64,000 nucleotides of DNA from Bacteroidales bacterium. GTDB lineage: Bacteria; Bacteroidota; Bacteroidia; Bacteroidales; Marinilabiliaceae. Below the pieces are notes generated by a model that searched no databases, had not been told where the DNA came from, and saw only the letters and a program-made list of their open reading frames with translations. The stretch lies in assembly GCA_015061285.1 (NCBI GenBank), contig SUWW01000017.1:32898-96897 (forward strand), read 5' to 3'. Positions 24,650 to 33,811 of this stretch are shown here, in pieces (positions within the stretch are counted from its first letter, which is position 1; each line of letters starts with the position of its first letter). The translations under genes were made by a program, and so were the position numbers.

Positions 24650-24964
24650 ATGATGATAGTGTTTGACGAAAATAAACTTGCTAATCTAACTACTGGTTCA
24701 CAGCATCTCGACGAGAAGTATGGCACAGTAGGTACGCCCTCGCGCGAAGAGTTTGAAGCCAAAGCCGAGGCTTGGTATTACGCCGAATTGTTGCGCGATG
24801 AGCGCAAACGCCAAAAGCTCACACAGCAGCAATTGGGTGAGCGCATAGGCAAAAAACGCGAATATATCTCTTCGCTCGAGCAAGGGCGCACGGATATGCA
24901 ATTGTCTACATTTATACTCATTGCCAAGGCATTAGGTTTGAAGTTTACGTTGGAGGTTGGGTGA
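24650..24964 (+). CDS. XRE-family helix-turn-helix antitoxin
   Basis: The 104-residue protein has a Cro/C1-type helix-turn-helix (KLTQQQLGERIGKKREYISSL, then EQGRTDMQLSTF and IAKALGLKF) after an acidic N-terminal part. Such proteins neutralise HigB/RelE toxins and repress their own promoter. A strong GGAGG ribosome site lies just upstream, within the toxin's end. The antitoxin is intact while its toxin gene is broken, so it may survive only as a regulator. Confidence 0.88.
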   Translation: MMIVFDENKLANLTTGSQHLDEKYGTVGTPSREEFEAKAEAWYYAELLRDERKRQKLTQQQLGERIGKKREYISSLEQGRTDMQLSTFILIAKALGLKFTLEVG

Positions 24965-24968
24965 AATA

Positions 24969-24996
24969 GTAGAGACGTTTCATGAAACATCTCTAC
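24969..24996. repeat. 28-bp palindromic element with GTAGAGACG ends
   Basis: GTAGAGACG and its near complement flank a 10-bp palindromic centre (TTTCATGAAA); there is one mismatch. A further half copy (AAACATCTCTAC) lies at about 25015-25026 and overlaps the end of the methyltransferase gene. The ends match the palindrome at 26293-26322, so both belong to one repeat family. Confidence 0.75.
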
Positions 24997-25964
24997 ATGC
25001 AAACGCCACGGTTGTAAACATCTCTACCTCAAAAATCCGTACTCATACACTTTGGGCTTTATCTGTTCGCCTAAGGCTTTGAGCGCGGATTTTAGGTTGT
25101 CTAAAAGTTCAGTGTAGTGCGCATCTTCCGACGATGGGTTCATCTTGCCTTTGTCGTTGCGACCTTGGAAATACTCCTTTATGTCGTAGAGCGAGGCGTT
25201 CGGATTGGCATCGGGCATGGTGTGGTAGTAGCGCCACAATTCGCGACCAGCACCGAGAACCGCATTCGATTCTGTGGTGAATTGTAGCTGCGGAGCGCTC
25301 GTTGTGTCGGGCGTGGCCGATTCGAACAGATTGCCTTCGTTGCTCTGGGTTGGTTTTGTTTTCCCTGCTAAAAAATCGCTCATGAAATGGCTCTCGAATC
25401 TGTCTTTGGCGTCTACCTCCGTTTCGGAGAACGGTATCCAATGGTTGGTGCCTTGCGATGCTGATATTCTGTTTTGTCCGTGGAATAATGTGTATATCAA
25501 GCAATTCGTTTGAAACGCCATATCCGTTTTCCAACCATCGTTTGGATAAAGAAATTGGTCGCGGTCGTTGAGCCAAGTATTGGGATATACTTGTCTTACT
25601 GCTAAATACATACCTATATTCAAAAGGTTATTAGCGGTAATACCAACGAAAATGCCATGACGAGTTCCTTTTTCATTCAATATAGACACGTACTTATTGT
25701 TTTGAAAGTCTGGACAGTCAGCCATAAGGTAACCAACATTATCAGACGTTTTAGTATTGAAAGTTGAAAGCCATTTATTTATACGTGGAAGATTATCATC
25801 ATCAACTTCAATAGTTTTTGTCTGATAAAAATTACCATCGGTATCATATGCATCAGCTATAATGCGGCTGAATTTTTCCTTTTCGCAAGTGTTCCAAATC
25901 AAGAAACCTATTGGGAATGTGCCAGAAACGTTGTCGAACGTTTTAGCAGGTACGACAAAAATTT

Positions 25965-25983
25965 TTTCGAGCTTCGCTCGAAA
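25965..25983. repeat. Palindrome inside the methyltransferase frame
   Basis: TTTCGAGC and its exact complement flank TTC; it is translated as part of FRAKLEKIF. It is 27 bp from the 40-bp palindrome. Confidence 0.6.
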
Positions 25984-26009
25984 GGCGTTCCTGAAATCCT
26001 GGAAATTGG

Positions 26010-26049
26010 ACGCTTGCAGAATTTTCAAAGTTGAAAATTCTGCAAGCGT
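26010..26049. repeat. 40-bp near-perfect palindrome in coding sequence
   Basis: Two 19-bp arms (26010-26028 and 26031-26049) are perfect complements separated by two bases. The region encodes TLAEFSTLKILQA and keeps the frame. Confidence 0.85.
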
Positions 26050-26292
26050 AGTTGTAGGGATTTCATCATAAATACGTATGAAGAATTGCGCAAAAACTTC
26101 GTTACTCGCCTTGCCAATAATGTCTTTATATTTTGCAAATGTTTTATTTTCAATAGCAACGCCAGCTTTGTGTTTTCCTTGTCCGCTTCCTGCTTCCGCA
26201 TACGGCGGATTAATGTAAATAACTAATTTCTTACGTTTTTCGGGGTCGTTGATAATTCTGTATAGGTCGGGCGGCAATTTGCCATATTGCGC

Positions 26293-26322
26293 TGTAGAGA
26301 CGCGGCGCGCCGCGTCTCTACA
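26293..26322. repeat. Perfect 30-bp palindrome in coding sequence
   Basis: The palindrome has GTAGAGACG-type ends and a GC-rich centre. It encodes CRDAARRVST in frame, a stretch that looks inserted between the flanking methyltransferase parts. Its ends match the repeat at 24969-24996. Confidence 0.85.
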
Positions 26323-27426
26323 ATCGGCGAAAACATTGCCATCCATCGGCAAAAATTCGTCGTTGAGGAAATCGAACTGAAAAACGTGATTCTCCAATAG
26401 GTTGGCGCCGTTGCGAATGCGGTCTTTCATCACGTCTACATCTTGCAGGTCGAGCGTCGAAGCCCATACGTTGTATTTGTTGGTGAGGCCGTTGAGCAAG
26501 TTGCCAGTGCCAGCGCAGCAATCCCATACGTAGTACTCGTCTTGCCAATTGTCGCCAAGCACATCGGCTATGTATTGTTGGCTCTTCTCAACCCAAATTT
26601 GCGGCGTGAAATATGCGCCCTTGCGTTCGCGAACGTCCTGAGGCACAAGCAAATCGGCGCGTTCTACTATGTAGTTCCAATAGTCGTTTTGTGGCGGACG
26701 GTGGTAGCGCTTCCAAAAATCGGTATAGTGCTGAAGTCCAACGCTTTTGAAGCCAAATGGAATTATAAACTCGGTGCCCAGATTGTCGGTTCGTTTCAGT
26801 TGGTAGGGCTTATCGGCGCTGGCGTCGAAGGTGATGTAGAAATTGGAGTTCACCGTTTTGTCGTCGCTCACGTCGGGCGTTCCGTTGTCGTCTACGTTGA
26901 GTTCGGCAAGGAAGAAATCGCGGTCGTAGATACTATAATTCTTCTTCAGCTTCTCCCAATCGGCTGCAATGTAGGGCATTACCATCTTTTGCCACTTCTG
27001 ATATACGAAAATGAAGTTGTTTTTGTCGATGAGCGTGGCGAGCATAGAGCCGTCGTCGATGGCAAAATTGGCTTTGATGAAGTTTTTCAGCTCAAGGCTG
27101 TCGGAGTCGAAAAAGAATGTAAAGACGCGGTTTGGGTCGATGGCATTGCGCACCGTCTCAACGGTTTTGTCGTCGACAGCCGATGGTGTTTGCGTCCAGT
27201 TGAAGTCGTTTATTTGGTAGATATGCAGCGCGTAGTGATACTCGATGAAGGCAATCTTCTCGTTGTCGAAGCAGCCGATGAACTTGGGCGGCACGCGGTC
27301 GAATGCATCGGCTTTTATGGTGATGATGAGCTGCGCGAGCATTCGGTATATGTCGGTAGGCTGCTGCTTTGCCTCTGCCCAAAGTATCTATTCGGTGTCG
27401 GTGGAGGTGGCTTTTTTATTTTCTGA

Positions 27427-27446
27427 CAAGGGGGCATGCCCCCTTG
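27427..27446. repeat. Perfect 20-bp GC-rich palindrome in coding sequence
   Basis: CAAGGGGGCA and its complement lie in the 5' part of the methyltransferase frame and encode RGHAPL. The in-frame stop is 37 bp further along the gene. Confidence 0.8.
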
Positions 27447-27561
27447 CTTTCACCGCGAAATCTATGCGTCCGATAAGGTCGGTGCAGTCGAATTTGGGGA
27501 ACCAGTCGGCTGCCACTTTGAGTTTTAGCGACTCCTCGCGTATGTTTTCGTAGAGCATGAC

Positions 27562-27595
27562 GTGATTGATAGATTGGGCATTTACTATCAATCAC
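27562..27595 (-). promoter_or_regulatory. Inverted repeat just upstream of the methyltransferase start
   Basis: GTGATTGAT and its exact complement (9 bp each, 16-nt spacer) end 4 bp before the ATG at 27558. It could form an mRNA hairpin at the ribosome site or be an operator controlling the gene. Confidence 0.5.
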
Positions 27596-27646
27596 TTGCG
27601 ATAGGGTAAAAAGAAAGGTGTAGGCCTTTCTATCGCATTCACGAGG

Positions 27647-27798
27647 AGCGTCGGATGAACCCCGTTCCACCTATAGAAATGTGCCCACACCACGCGGTGC
27701 GAGCATCAACTAAATTAGGTGGAAACGAGAGCGCAATAAACGCTCAGCGCGAATAGCTAATTACTCTATCGACTTCAAAATCAAGAGTTTCCGACGCT
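27647..27798 (-). ncRNA. Candidate structured RNA with a four-way-junction fold
   Basis: A 9-bp outer stem (27647-27655 with 27790-27798) encloses three further stems: 9 bp at 27665-27673/27716-27724 with an inner CACC/GGTG hairpin, 5 bp at 27729-27733/27741-27745, and 5 bp at 27763-27767/27784-27788. A separate hairpin lies at 27598-27636. The nested pairs suggest a stable folded RNA. The strand is not certain; minus is chosen because both flanking genes are on it. It does not show the landmarks of RNase P, tmRNA, SRP or 6S RNA. It could be a leader of the methyltransferase gene, an end of a lost mobile element, or an independent RNA. The 27592-28004 gap contains no gene. Confidence 0.45.
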
Positions 27799-27973
27799 TT
27801 TGTTTTGAATGCGAATAATAGCTAATGCTTAGTTTATGTTAAGGTCTTTTGTTTCTGTTTTTGTATGAATAATTTTTGCGGTCGTAAAATTAGCATCATT
27901 AGTAGATTATAAAAAGAGTGCCAGCGCGGCATGTTATATAATTACGAAAAAGGCGAACGACACGAGAAAATTC

Positions 27974-28001
27974 AATTTTCAATTTTCAACTTTCAACTTT
28001 C
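27974..28001. repeat. Tandem 7-bp repeats
   Basis: Four copies of AA(T/C)TTTC run head to tail directly downstream of the lipoprotein gene. The complementary heptamer is repeated at 36711-36738. Confidence 0.8.
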
Positions 28002-28004
28002 AAC

Positions 28005-28667
28005 TTACTTATCCATCACAGCGCGAATAGTGTGACCATAATAGCGATTGTAGTGGTCGGCTTGAACATATTCAGAGTTCATAGTTATGAACCAAGCTTG
28101 CTTCAAGTTTTGGTTGAAAATCGACGAAGACCAGTAGCTGCCGTAGTCGTCCACTAAATCTATATCGTTTTCGATGCGATAGCCAGCGGCAGGCAGAAAA
28201 ATCGATTTGTCGGTATAGCCATCAACATTGCTAACAATCACGTAGCCATAGACTAAATCGCCTTTAGAGTTTTTCATATTAGTCCAAGTCCACGTGCAAT
28301 TACTCACAAGTTCCAAAACTTGGTCGTAGTTAGGCATGTGCCACCCGCCGCCCCAATTGCAAGTGGCAGCATCGAAAGAGGTGCCAGCGATGTCGGTCAG
28401 TTTTGCCATATCGTCATTGTCTTTGCCGCACTCGCTGTTTTCGTATACATATTCATTCCATGAGTAGGTTCTTTTTGTTGAGGTCTCGCCCCAGGCAAAA
28501 TAGTCGCCCATTTCGGTCTCTTCTGTAGCGCCTACATTCATATTCGCCCATTTCACCGAAAGCCCCAAATCAACTGCTTCTACGTTTGAAGGTGCTTTTG
28601 CCGTGCAACCAATTAGTGCGAAAGTCAAGATTAATAGCGATAGTATGTGTATGGTGCGAATGTTCAT
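28005..28667 (-). CDS. FISUMP-domain lipoprotein
   Basis: The 220-residue protein has a lipobox (LILTFALIGC, Cys21) and a FISUMP/DUF1566-like domain: VDLGLSVKWANMNVGATEE, GDYFAWGETS, WGGGWHMPNYDQVLELV and YGSYWSSS, ending HTIRAVMDK. These domains occur in many copies in Bacteroidota and Fibrobacteres surface proteins; their role is unknown. It is probably anchored in a membrane and exposed outside the cytoplasm. It stands alone on the minus strand. Confidence 0.8.
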   Translation of the reverse strand: MNIRTIHILSLLILTFALIGCTAKAPSNVEAVDLGLSVKWANMNVGATEETEMGDYFAWGETSTKRTYSWNEYVYENSECGKDNDDMAKLTDIAGTSFDAATCNWGGGWHMPNYDQVLELVSNCTWTWTNMKNSKGDLVYGYVIVSNVDGYTDKSIFLPAAGYRIENDIDLVDDYGSYWSSSIFNQNLKQAWFITMNSEYVQADHYNRYYGHTIRAVMDK

Positions 28668-28886
28668 CTATTTTATATGTATAACACTGCGAATTTAGCA
28701 ATTAATATTCATTGCTCGATAATAAGATATAAAACAAGCACCGTTTACTAACGTCCACTTGTTTATGCTTCTAATTGATTAATAGCTCCATTTGTCGAAA
28801 TAAGTAGGCAGTTTGCCGATTTTGTCTACATCGTATGGTAGGTACATATATAAATTTGACCTACAACCAACAACAAGAACATAAAT

Positions 28887-31820
28887 ATGAAAAGTCGAGA
28901 CATTTTGAAATCGGCAACAACACTATTGCTATTATCGGCAACATTTGTGACGGCATACTCACAAGTAAAAATTACAGGTAAAATCATCGATGGCTCCAAC
29001 AATCAGCCGCTACCATCGGCAACCATACTACTTACCAACGACAACGGACAACAGTTTGGACAAACTACCGATGCTGATGGCGTGTTCAGCTTTTCGCGTG
29101 TGAAAGCAGGCAAATACAAGTTGAAAATGGCTTTTCTTGGCTATATAGCGGTGGAGAAAAGCGTGGAGGCAAGTGCAGCCGATGTGAATATAGGTACGAT
29201 AAAGCTTGAACTCGAGAATAAGAATTTGGCAGAGGTGAAAGCCGTGGCCGAAGTGGTTCGACAAGAGCAGCGAGGCGACACAATCATATTCAATGCAGCA
29301 GCATTCAAAGTGAATCCCGATGCTACAACGGCCGATTTGCTTAAGAAAATGCCTGGTATGCAGGTGAAAGATGGCACCGTGACTCAAGCTGGCGAGACTA
29401 TCAAGAAGGTGCTTGTAGATGGCGAAGAATTTTTTGGCTCCGACCCTATGATTGCGCTAAAAACTATCGATGCCAGCATGGTGGACAAAATTGAAGTCTA
29501 CGACAAACAGAGCGACCAGTCGGAGTTTACTGGATTTTCTGATGGCAACGAAGAGCGTACTATCAATATACTTACCAAAATGGGTGTAAAGAAAGGTCGT
29601 TTTGGTCGTGCTTATGGAGGCTATGGAACTGGCGAACATTATGAAATGGGAGGCAACATGAACTTCTTTGCGGGGCTACATCGTTTGTCGGTGATAGGTA
29701 TGCTCAACAATGTGAATCAGCAAAGTTTCTCGTTCGACGATGTCACAGGAGCAATGGCTGCTGGCGGCCGTGGAATGACGGGCTCGTTCGGTGGTGGACG
29801 CGATGGTTTGAATACCACTGGCGCGTTAGGCATCAACTATAACTATAGCAAGAAAAACAAGCTCAAAATTGCAGCAAGCTATTTCTATAACTACAATAAG
29901 AATCAGAGCAATTCGGGAAGTGTGCAAGAGTATTTTACTGATGATGATGACGCCGATTCTTTACATGTATACGATAGCCAGACGCAGAGCGATGGAAAGA
30001 ACTTCAACCATCGCGCCAACTTGCGCTTGAATTGGACCATAAACAGCAACAATAGCTTGGTGTTTGACCCGAATATCAGTTGGCAAATCTACAAGCAAAA
30101 CCGCTTCAACACAGGTGCAGACCTTCTCAACGCTGAGCGCTACAAACTCACTACGCAGAACAACGACAACAAGACTATTGGTTATGGCTTAGGTGGCAAC
30201 CTCACGTGGCGACATAAGTTCAGCATCGATAAACGTACAATATCCTTGCGTGTGGGGTCGACAGTCAACAATTCTGATGCCGATGGCGTTAGCAGTTCGT
30301 CGATACAGGACGACAACAACGATGCTAATAGTCTTATGACAAGTCAGCTGACTGACAACGAGAGCCGTAGCAACAAAATGAGCGCAAGCCTTATGTATAC
30401 AGAACCTTTTGGCAACAATGCTGTGCTACAACTTAACTATAGTCCTACATATACACATAGTTCTGGTAATAAGTATGTTATGGCTGATAGCTTGCTCGAA
30501 GTAACAGACGCGCCCGAATTCAACAATTACCAATTTTCGCAGCTCCTAAGTACTAAAAAAGAGAGCAACTATTTGCAACATAAAGCTGGTATAGGTTTGA
30601 ACATATTCAATACCAAAGAGATAGAACGCGGAGAACCAGGCGAAGAACGAGGTCAGCGTGGCATGAAAGGCGAGGGTAGAGAAGGTGGCGAGAATAGCAC
30701 CGACAAAGTGCGAGTGAATGCTACCATAGGTCTCGATTTTCAAAAATCGATTCTCGATGGCAATCAGACATATCCATATAGTTTCGAAACGCATAAAACG
30801 TACAATAGTTTGCTGCCATCGGCTGAGTTTCGCATACGTAAAAACAAAGATTTCAATCTGCGACTCATCTATCGCACGAGCACCAAAGCACCGAGCATAT
30901 CCAACCTGCAAAAGGTTGTTGATGTTAGCAACGTGCGTAAATACACAGCAGGAAATCCCGACCTCGACCAGTCGCTTACGCACCAAATTCGATTCCGTGT
31001 GGGCATCAACAACACGGCAACATCGCGCTTCATGTTCGTAAGTTCCGAATTGTCGGCCACACGCGACTACATAGCCACGTCGACCGTCATAGCTACACAA
31101 GATTCACTCATCGACTATGGCATCACTTTGCCTAAAGGCACGCAGTTGAGTAAGCCTATAAATATGAATGGCTACTTGACATCGCGCATCAATATGACGT
31201 TGTCGTCGCCTGTGAAGTGGCTTGCGAGCAACGTAAGCTTGAATCTTGGCGCAAACTTCAACAAAACCCCGAGCCTTTACAACTACCGCAAAGTGACCAA
31301 TAAAACCTATTCGTTTAGTGGCGGCGTGAATATAGGTAGCAACATCAGCGAGAATATCGACTTCAATGTCAACTACGATGGTTCCTACAACATTGTGAAA
31401 AGCACTAAGACCGTAGCCAACAACTATAACTACTATAAACATAGTGCTGGAGCCGACCTTACGTGGCTATTCTTCGATCAACGTTTTGTGTTTACAAACA
31501 GCCTAAGCCATACCTACACAAGTGGTATGGGCGACGACTACGATTCTAACTACCTCACATGGAATGCTTCGTTTGGCTATAAATTTTTCGCCGATCGCCG
31601 TGCCGAACTGAAACTTCGCGCCAACGACATTCTCAATAGTGCCGAAAGTGTACGTCGTAGCATTCAAGATGCATATATACAAACGAGTACTACTGACGTG
31701 CTCAAACGCTATGTGATGCTAACATTCACCTACAAATTCAAGACTATAGGCGAAGTGCCTCAGCAGCGCGAACGACAAGGCGGACGCGGTGGACGTGGCG
31801 GCATGGGTGGCCCAATGTGA
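28887..31820 (+). CDS. Outer-membrane beta-barrel protein with carboxypeptidase-like N-terminal domain
   Basis: The 977-residue protein has a signal peptide (ending TAYSQ), then a carboxypeptidase-regulatory-like domain (KITGKIIDGSNNQPLPSATI, KAGKYKLKMAFLGY) and a plug-like region (DLLKKMPGMQVKDGTVTQAG, VLVDGEEFFGSDPMIAL). The rest is a large beta-barrel. It ends in an unusual Gly/Arg-rich tail (GGRGGRGGMGGPM) rather than an aromatic. A charged low-complexity insertion lies in one loop (about residues 580-605, RGEPGEERGQRG). This matches the TonB-dependent-receptor-related OMP_b-brl_3 group. The transported compound is unknown. Confidence 0.85.
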   Translation: MKSRDILKSATTLLLLSATFVTAYSQVKITGKIIDGSNNQPLPSATILLTNDNGQQFGQTTDADGVFSFSRVKAGKYKLKMAFLGYIAVEKSVEASAADVNIGTIKLELENKNLAEVKAVAEVVRQEQRGDTIIFNAAAFKVNPDATTADLLKKMPGMQVKDGTVTQAGETIKKVLVDGEEFFGSDPMIALKTIDASMVDKIEVYDKQSDQSEFTGFSDGNEERTINILTKMGVKKGRFGRAYGGYGTGEHYEMGGNMNFFAGLHRLSVIGMLNNVNQQSFSFDDVTGAMAAGGRGMTGSFGGGRDGLNTTGALGINYNYSKKNKLKIAASYFYNYNKNQSNSGSVQEYFTDDDDADSLHVYDSQTQSDGKNFNHRANLRLNWTINSNNSLVFDPNISWQIYKQNRFNTGADLLNAERYKLTTQNNDNKTIGYGLGGNLTWRHKFSIDKRTISLRVGSTVNNSDADGVSSSSIQDDNNDANSLMTSQLTDNESRSNKMSASLMYTEPFGNNAVLQLNYSPTYTHSSGNKYVMADSLLEVTDAPEFNNYQFSQLLSTKKESNYLQHKAGIGLNIFNTKEIERGEPGEERGQRGMKGEGREGGENSTDKVRVNATIGLDFQKSILDGNQTYPYSFETHKTYNSLLPSAEFRIRKNKDFNLRLIYRTSTKAPSISNLQKVVDVSNVRKYTAGNPDLDQSLTHQIRFRVGINNTATSRFMFVSSELSATRDYIATSTVIATQDSLIDYGITLPKGTQLSKPINMNGYLTSRINMTLSSPVKWLASNVSLNLGANFNKTPSLYNYRKVTNKTYSFSGGVNIGSNISENIDFNVNYDGSYNIVKSTKTVANNYNYYKHSAGADLTWLFFDQRFVFTNSLSHTYTSGMGDDYDSNYLTWNASFGYKFFADRRAELKLRANDILNSAESVRRSIQDAYIQTSTTDVLKRYVMLTFTYKFKTIGEVPQQRERQGGRGGRGGMGGPM

Positions 31821-31847
31821 TTTTTTTTGACAGATAATTATACTTAT

Positions 31848-31882
31848 GAAAAGCTACAATCGTGAGGGTTGTGGCTTTTTTC
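31848..31882 (+). terminator. Terminator after the large barrel gene
   Basis: AAAGCTACAA and GGTTGTGGCTT form a stem with a short loop followed by TTTTTT. Confidence 0.75.
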
Positions 31883-32010
31883 ATAATTATGATAAAAACG
31901 ATAGATATTCATTACAAATAGAAAAAAGACCAACGACAAACAGTCCGATACTTTCGTTTCATTTGTTGAAGTTGTAAATTCGCGGCTCGGAAAGCGGAGA
32001 ATAGCTAAAT

Positions 32011-32484
32011 ATGCTCAAAGGGAAATCAAAAATAACCGCCTCGCTCATAGGCTCTTTATTATTCATCATAGTTTGGTCGGCTTGCAATAGTGCCGATTCA
32101 GCGCTCTTGTCATATCAGCACACCATACAAGTGGGACTCTATTCGTGTCATACGCAGAACGACACTACTCTCACCAACGTTCAAGTGCGTGGCATAGGAG
32201 TCGATTCGTTGCTCTACGACGAAGATGAACTTGGAGAACTTTTTCTCAATATAAATATGAATGCCGATGTTACTCGGTTTATGCTTAGCACTCAAACGCT
32301 CAACGACGAAATGACAATCACATACACCAAGTCGCTCGAGTCGGTTGGCGGTTCTGGCATAGCTATGGAAGTGCGCATCGACAGCATAGGGTGTACCAAT
32401 ACGTTTATCGACTCCGTTTCGATTGTAAATAAATATATACGCTACAACGAAAGTTCTGAAAATGTCCAGATTTTTATCTATTAG
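32011..32484 (+). CDS. DUF6452-like lipoprotein
   Basis: The 157-residue protein has a membrane stretch ending in a lipobox (IVWSAC), followed by a beta-rich domain with VGLYSCHTQNDTTLTNVQVRG and VRIDSIGCTNTFID. This matches the DUF6452 pattern in Bacteroidales. The next gene, a DUF6048-type protein, overlaps its end by 23 bp, a common arrangement for this pair. Probably the two act together at the outer membrane; the function is unknown. Confidence 0.7.
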   Translation: MLKGKSKITASLIGSLLFIIVWSACNSADSALLSYQHTIQVGLYSCHTQNDTTLTNVQVRGIGVDSLLYDEDELGELFLNINMNADVTRFMLSTQTLNDEMTITYTKSLESVGGSGIAMEVRIDSIGCTNTFIDSVSIVNKYIRYNESSENVQIFIY

Positions 32485-33232
32485 CATACTTATACTCATA
32501 AGCATCACGGCGGCAGCTCAGAGCTCGCGTATATCGTCGATGACATCGGCGGTGACGTCGAATTCTAATAGCAATACGCAGCAAACAGAAGAAGACGACG
32601 AAACGCCACAAAAGCCCAAAATTATTGTGGTGAAAGACCAAGGACTCTCATTGGGCGTCGACGTAGCTCCACTCATTATGCGCATCATCGACAACGACCG
32701 TGTGGGCATTGGTTTTATTGGTCGCTATGGTTTTGCAAATCGTTGGTATGCCAATGCCGAAATAGGCTACGAGAATGCCAACTATTCCAATAAAGATTTC
32801 TCTTACAAATCGAATGGCTCATACTTGCGCATAGGTGCCGACTACGACCTCTTCGAATCGGAAGATTTTCCCACCAACGACAACATTTTTGTGGGTATGC
32901 GTTATTGCTATGCATGGCAAAGCCACGAGAGTGAATATTTTCGCATAGTAGATAGCTATTGGGGCGATTATGAAGGAAGTATGGGCAATTCTATGGTCAA
33001 TTCGCATTCGCTCGACATACTCTTTGGTCTTCGATGCGAAGTGTTGCGCAATATATATTTTGGCTGGACGTTTCGTGGGCGTTTTCTGCTCGCTTCGGCC
33101 TATAATGATGTTTTGGCGCCATACGCAGTTGCCGGATATGGTAAGTATGCCAACAAAGTAACGCTTGGCTTTACGTATACAGTTGAATATCAACTTCCAT
33201 TCAATAGGAAGAAAAAACAAGCATTGAAATGA
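32462..33232 (+). CDS. DUF6048-like outer-membrane protein
   Basis: The 256-residue protein starts with a signal peptide (MSRFLSISILILISITAAAQ), then a low-complexity acidic part and a barrel-like domain (GLSLGVDVAPLIMRIIDNDRVG, GFIGRYGFANRWYANAEIGY). It matches DUF6048 proteins, which are usually beside DUF6452 lipoproteins. It overlaps both neighbours, so the three genes are probably cotranscribed. The role is unknown. Confidence 0.7.
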   Translation: MSRFLSISILILISITAAAQSSRISSMTSAVTSNSNSNTQQTEEDDETPQKPKIIVVKDQGLSLGVDVAPLIMRIIDNDRVGIGFIGRYGFANRWYANAEIGYENANYSNKDFSYKSNGSYLRIGADYDLFESEDFPTNDNIFVGMRYCYAWQSHESEYFRIVDSYWGDYEGSMGNSMVNSHSLDILFGLRCEVLRNIYFGWTFRGRFLLASAYNDVLAPYAVAGYGKYANKVTLGFTYTVEYQLPFNRKKKQALK

Positions 33233-33801
33233 AACGAATATGCATATTCTGCGCGTCGAGTCCGCGCATACCACAAATATATTTCGACGATGCGCGCCGC
33301 TTGGCAGAACTCATGGTAGAGAGCGGCTATGAAATGGTATACGGCGGTGGCAGCGTAGGTCTGATGGGCACTATGGCCGATGTGATGCTTGAGCACAATG
33401 CAGGCGTCGTTGGCGTGATACCCAAGTTTATGGTCGAAGTAGAGTGGCAGCACAAAGGAGTGAAAGAGATGCATCTGACCGAAACAATGTCTGAGCGCAA
33501 GCAGATGATGATAAAAATGTCCGATGCTATAATTACACTTCCAGGCAGCACCGGCACGCTCGACGAACTCTTTGAAGCTGCAAGCGACAAAAAACTCGGA
33601 CTGATAAACAAACCACTCGTAATACTCAATACTAACGGCTTCTACGATAGCCAAATAGCACTACTACAACGCATGGTAGACGAAAATTTTATGGCCGATG
33701 TGCATTTACGTAAAATTTCCGTTGCCAACACGCCCGAAGAAGCTATAAACTTGTGTTGCCAAACCGAAGAACCCACTTCGCTAAGCGACGCACAACTATA
33801 A
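33229..33801 (+). CDS. LOG-family nucleotide-5'-monophosphate phosphoribohydrolase
   Basis: The 190-residue protein has the lysine-decarboxylase-like Rossmann fold of the LOG family (GGGSVGLMGTMAD, then LPGSTGTLDELFEA at about 104-117). The family signature is PGGxGTxxE; here the second Gly is Ser (PGSTGTLDE), with the catalytic Glu kept. LOG proteins cleave the base from nucleoside monophosphates. The ATG overlaps the TGA of the preceding gene (ATGA), implying coupled translation. Confidence 0.88.
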   Translation: MKRICIFCASSPRIPQIYFDDARRLAELMVESGYEMVYGGGSVGLMGTMADVMLEHNAGVVGVIPKFMVEVEWQHKGVKEMHLTETMSERKQMMIKMSDAIITLPGSTGTLDELFEAASDKKLGLINKPLVILNTNGFYDSQIALLQRMVDENFMADVHLRKISVANTPEEAINLCCQTEEPTSLSDAQL

Positions 33802-33811
33802 CACGTTGAAT

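Larger units (their letters stand above)
25024..27558 (-). pseudogene. Large DNA adenine methyltransferase-like gene interrupted by one stop
   Basis: The continuous frame from ATG 27558 to TAG 25024 is broken only by a TAG at 27388-27390, with natural protein on both sides (RIDFAVKA before, then ILWAEAKQQPTDIYR). It could still be partly used from the ATG at 27342, giving 772 residues. The catalytic part carries the SAM-binding DCCAGTGNLL and the NPPY motif (IYINPPYAEAGSG) of N6-adenine methyltransferases, followed by FVVPAKTFDNVSGTFPIGF. The layout resembles type IIG or stand-alone modification enzymes; no separate nuclease was identified. Four palindromes lie within the frame without breaking it. 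Confidence 0.75.

Noticed and set aside
26443..27426. 327-codon plus-strand frame opposite the methyltransferase gene
   Set aside because: Antisense shadow of a frame with clear SAM and NPPY motifs.
27416..27670. 84-codon minus-strand frame near the methyltransferase start
   Set aside because: It overlaps the real frame and the structured region; Arg/His-rich composition shows a shadow.
27598..27798. RNase P RNA, tmRNA, SRP or 6S RNA
   Set aside because: None of their conserved core sequences were seen.
28005..28667. Target protein of a diversity-generating retroelement
   Set aside because: The C-terminal domain resembles folds used by such systems, but no reverse transcriptase or template repeat is present nearby.
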